In this document: piece by piece, positions 13,903 through 14,345 of the stretch
Layout: each line of letters begins with the position of its first letter
Position numbering within the stretch: position 1 is the first letter of the stretch
Source of the DNA: Bacillota bacterium
GTDB taxonomy: Bacteria > Bacillota_I > Bacilli_A > ML615J-28 > CAG-698
NCBI GenBank assembly: GCA_023422115.1
Contig: JAEZSA010000051.1
Span: 1-14,345 of the forward strand
DNA: 14,345 nt
Reading direction: 5' to 3'
Translations under genes and position numbers: made by a program
The notes under the pieces: generated by a model
What the model saw: only the letters and a program-made list of their open reading frames with translations
Told to the model about the DNA's origin: nothing
Databases searched by the model: none

Positions 13903-14345
13903 ATGGTAAAAATTGTAGGAATAACATTTAAAGATGTTGGAAAAATATATTGGTTTGATCCCACTCCATTTAATCTTAGTGTCGGCGATAAAGTAGTAGT
14001 CGAGACAATTAGAGGATTAGAATTGGGAAAAGTAACACAACCAATTAAAGAAGTAGAAAATGGTAATTTAGAGCACGAATTAAAACCAGTGATTAGAGTT
14101 GCCAATAAATATGATATTAAAAATTATGAAGATAATTTAGAAAAAGCAAAAAAAGCTTTGTTGAATTGCGAGAAGATAATAAAACGACATAAGTTGGAAA
14201 TGAAATTATTAGATTGCGAATACACATTAGATCATCAAAAAATAATTATTTATTATAATGCAGAAGGAAGAGTCGACTTTAGAGAATTGCTAAAAGATCT
14301 TGCAGCTGAATTTAGAGTAAGAATCGAACTTCGTCAGGTTGGACC
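13903..14345 (+). CDS. ricT: PSP1-domain protein RicT/YaaT, 3' truncated by window end
   Basis: The first 147 codons of a PSP1-domain protein; the reading frame is open to the last base, so the full protein is longer (B. subtilis YaaT/RicT is about 275 residues). In B. subtilis RicT forms the RicAFT complex, which helps RNase Y mature mRNAs and affects competence and sporulation. The diagnostic region is YYNAEGRVDFRELLKDLAAE (117-136) followed by FRVRIELRQVG (137-147), which is the PSP1 signature. The early GLELGKV (38-44) also fits. GAGGT (13894-13898), overlapping the holB stop, is the ribosome binding site. The holB-yaaT pair is conserved in Bacillota. Confidence 0.9.
   Translation, partial: MVKIVGITFKDVGKIYWFDPTPFNLSVGDKVVVETIRGLELGKVTQPIKEVENGNLEHELKPVIRVANKYDIKNYEDNLEKAKKALLNCEKIIKRHKLEMKLLDCEYTLDHQKIIIYYNAEGRVDFRELLKDLAAEFRVRIELRQVG

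Noticed and set aside
13800..14105. A 101-codon frame on the - strand across the holB/ricT junction.
   Set aside because: It overlaps two well-supported + strand genes and shows no family features or ribosome binding site.
1..14345. Search by eye for CRISPR arrays, insertion sequences, tRNA or rRNA genes and riboswitch-like leaders.
   Set aside because: None was seen; intergenic spaces are short and account for only promoters, terminators and the repeats listed.

Overview
The window comes from an AT-rich, low-GC Gram-positive-type bacterium. All genes read in the standard code, with TGG for tryptophan and TGA as a stop (adk, the 31-residue ORF and ecfA2 end in TGA), so it is not a Mycoplasma/Spiroplasma-type genome. 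Gene content and order are typical of Bacillota. The shortened synteny (tmk next to holB, rplQ not directly next to the ECF genes) suggests a lineage near the Acholeplasma/Izemoplasma/Haloplasma/Erysipelotrichia branch. That placement is inference and not firm.

Region 1 (1-4130, + strand) is the distal end of the S10-spc-alpha ribosomal super-operon: adk, map, infA, rpmJ, rpsM, rpsK, rpoA and rplQ. The genes are tightly packed with strong AGGAGG-type ribosome binding sites, and the operon ends in a clear intrinsic terminator after rplQ. Region 2 (4131-6770) has its own promoter and holds a 773-residue MacB/FtsX-type ABC exporter fusion, then a 31-residue hydrophobic ORF and a palindromic terminator. 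Region 3 (6795-10660) has an extended -10 promoter followed by a membrane-anchored NusG-domain-II protein, the ECF transporter energising module (ecfA1, ecfA2, ecfT) and truA, all overlapping or nearly so. It ends in a bidirectional terminator.

Region 4 (10659-12171, - strand) is a two-gene metal-type ABC transporter (ATPase then ABC-3 permease) with no binding protein beside it. It is convergent with truA and divergent from region 5. Region 5 (12298-end, + strand) is tmk, holB and the 5' part of ricT/yaaT: dTMP kinase, the clamp-loader delta' subunit and a PSP1-domain protein.

Most of the window is conserved housekeeping sequence. The parts least explained are the small cysteine/glycine-striped membrane peptide ORF after the ABC exporter, the exporter's large extracellular domain with a 20-bp-spaced direct repeat over its promoter, the enlarged EcfT, the NusG-II/ECF coupling, the acidic tail of RpoA, and the repeats in the divergent tmk/metal-transporter intergenic region. 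No CRISPR array, insertion sequence, tRNA or rRNA was seen.
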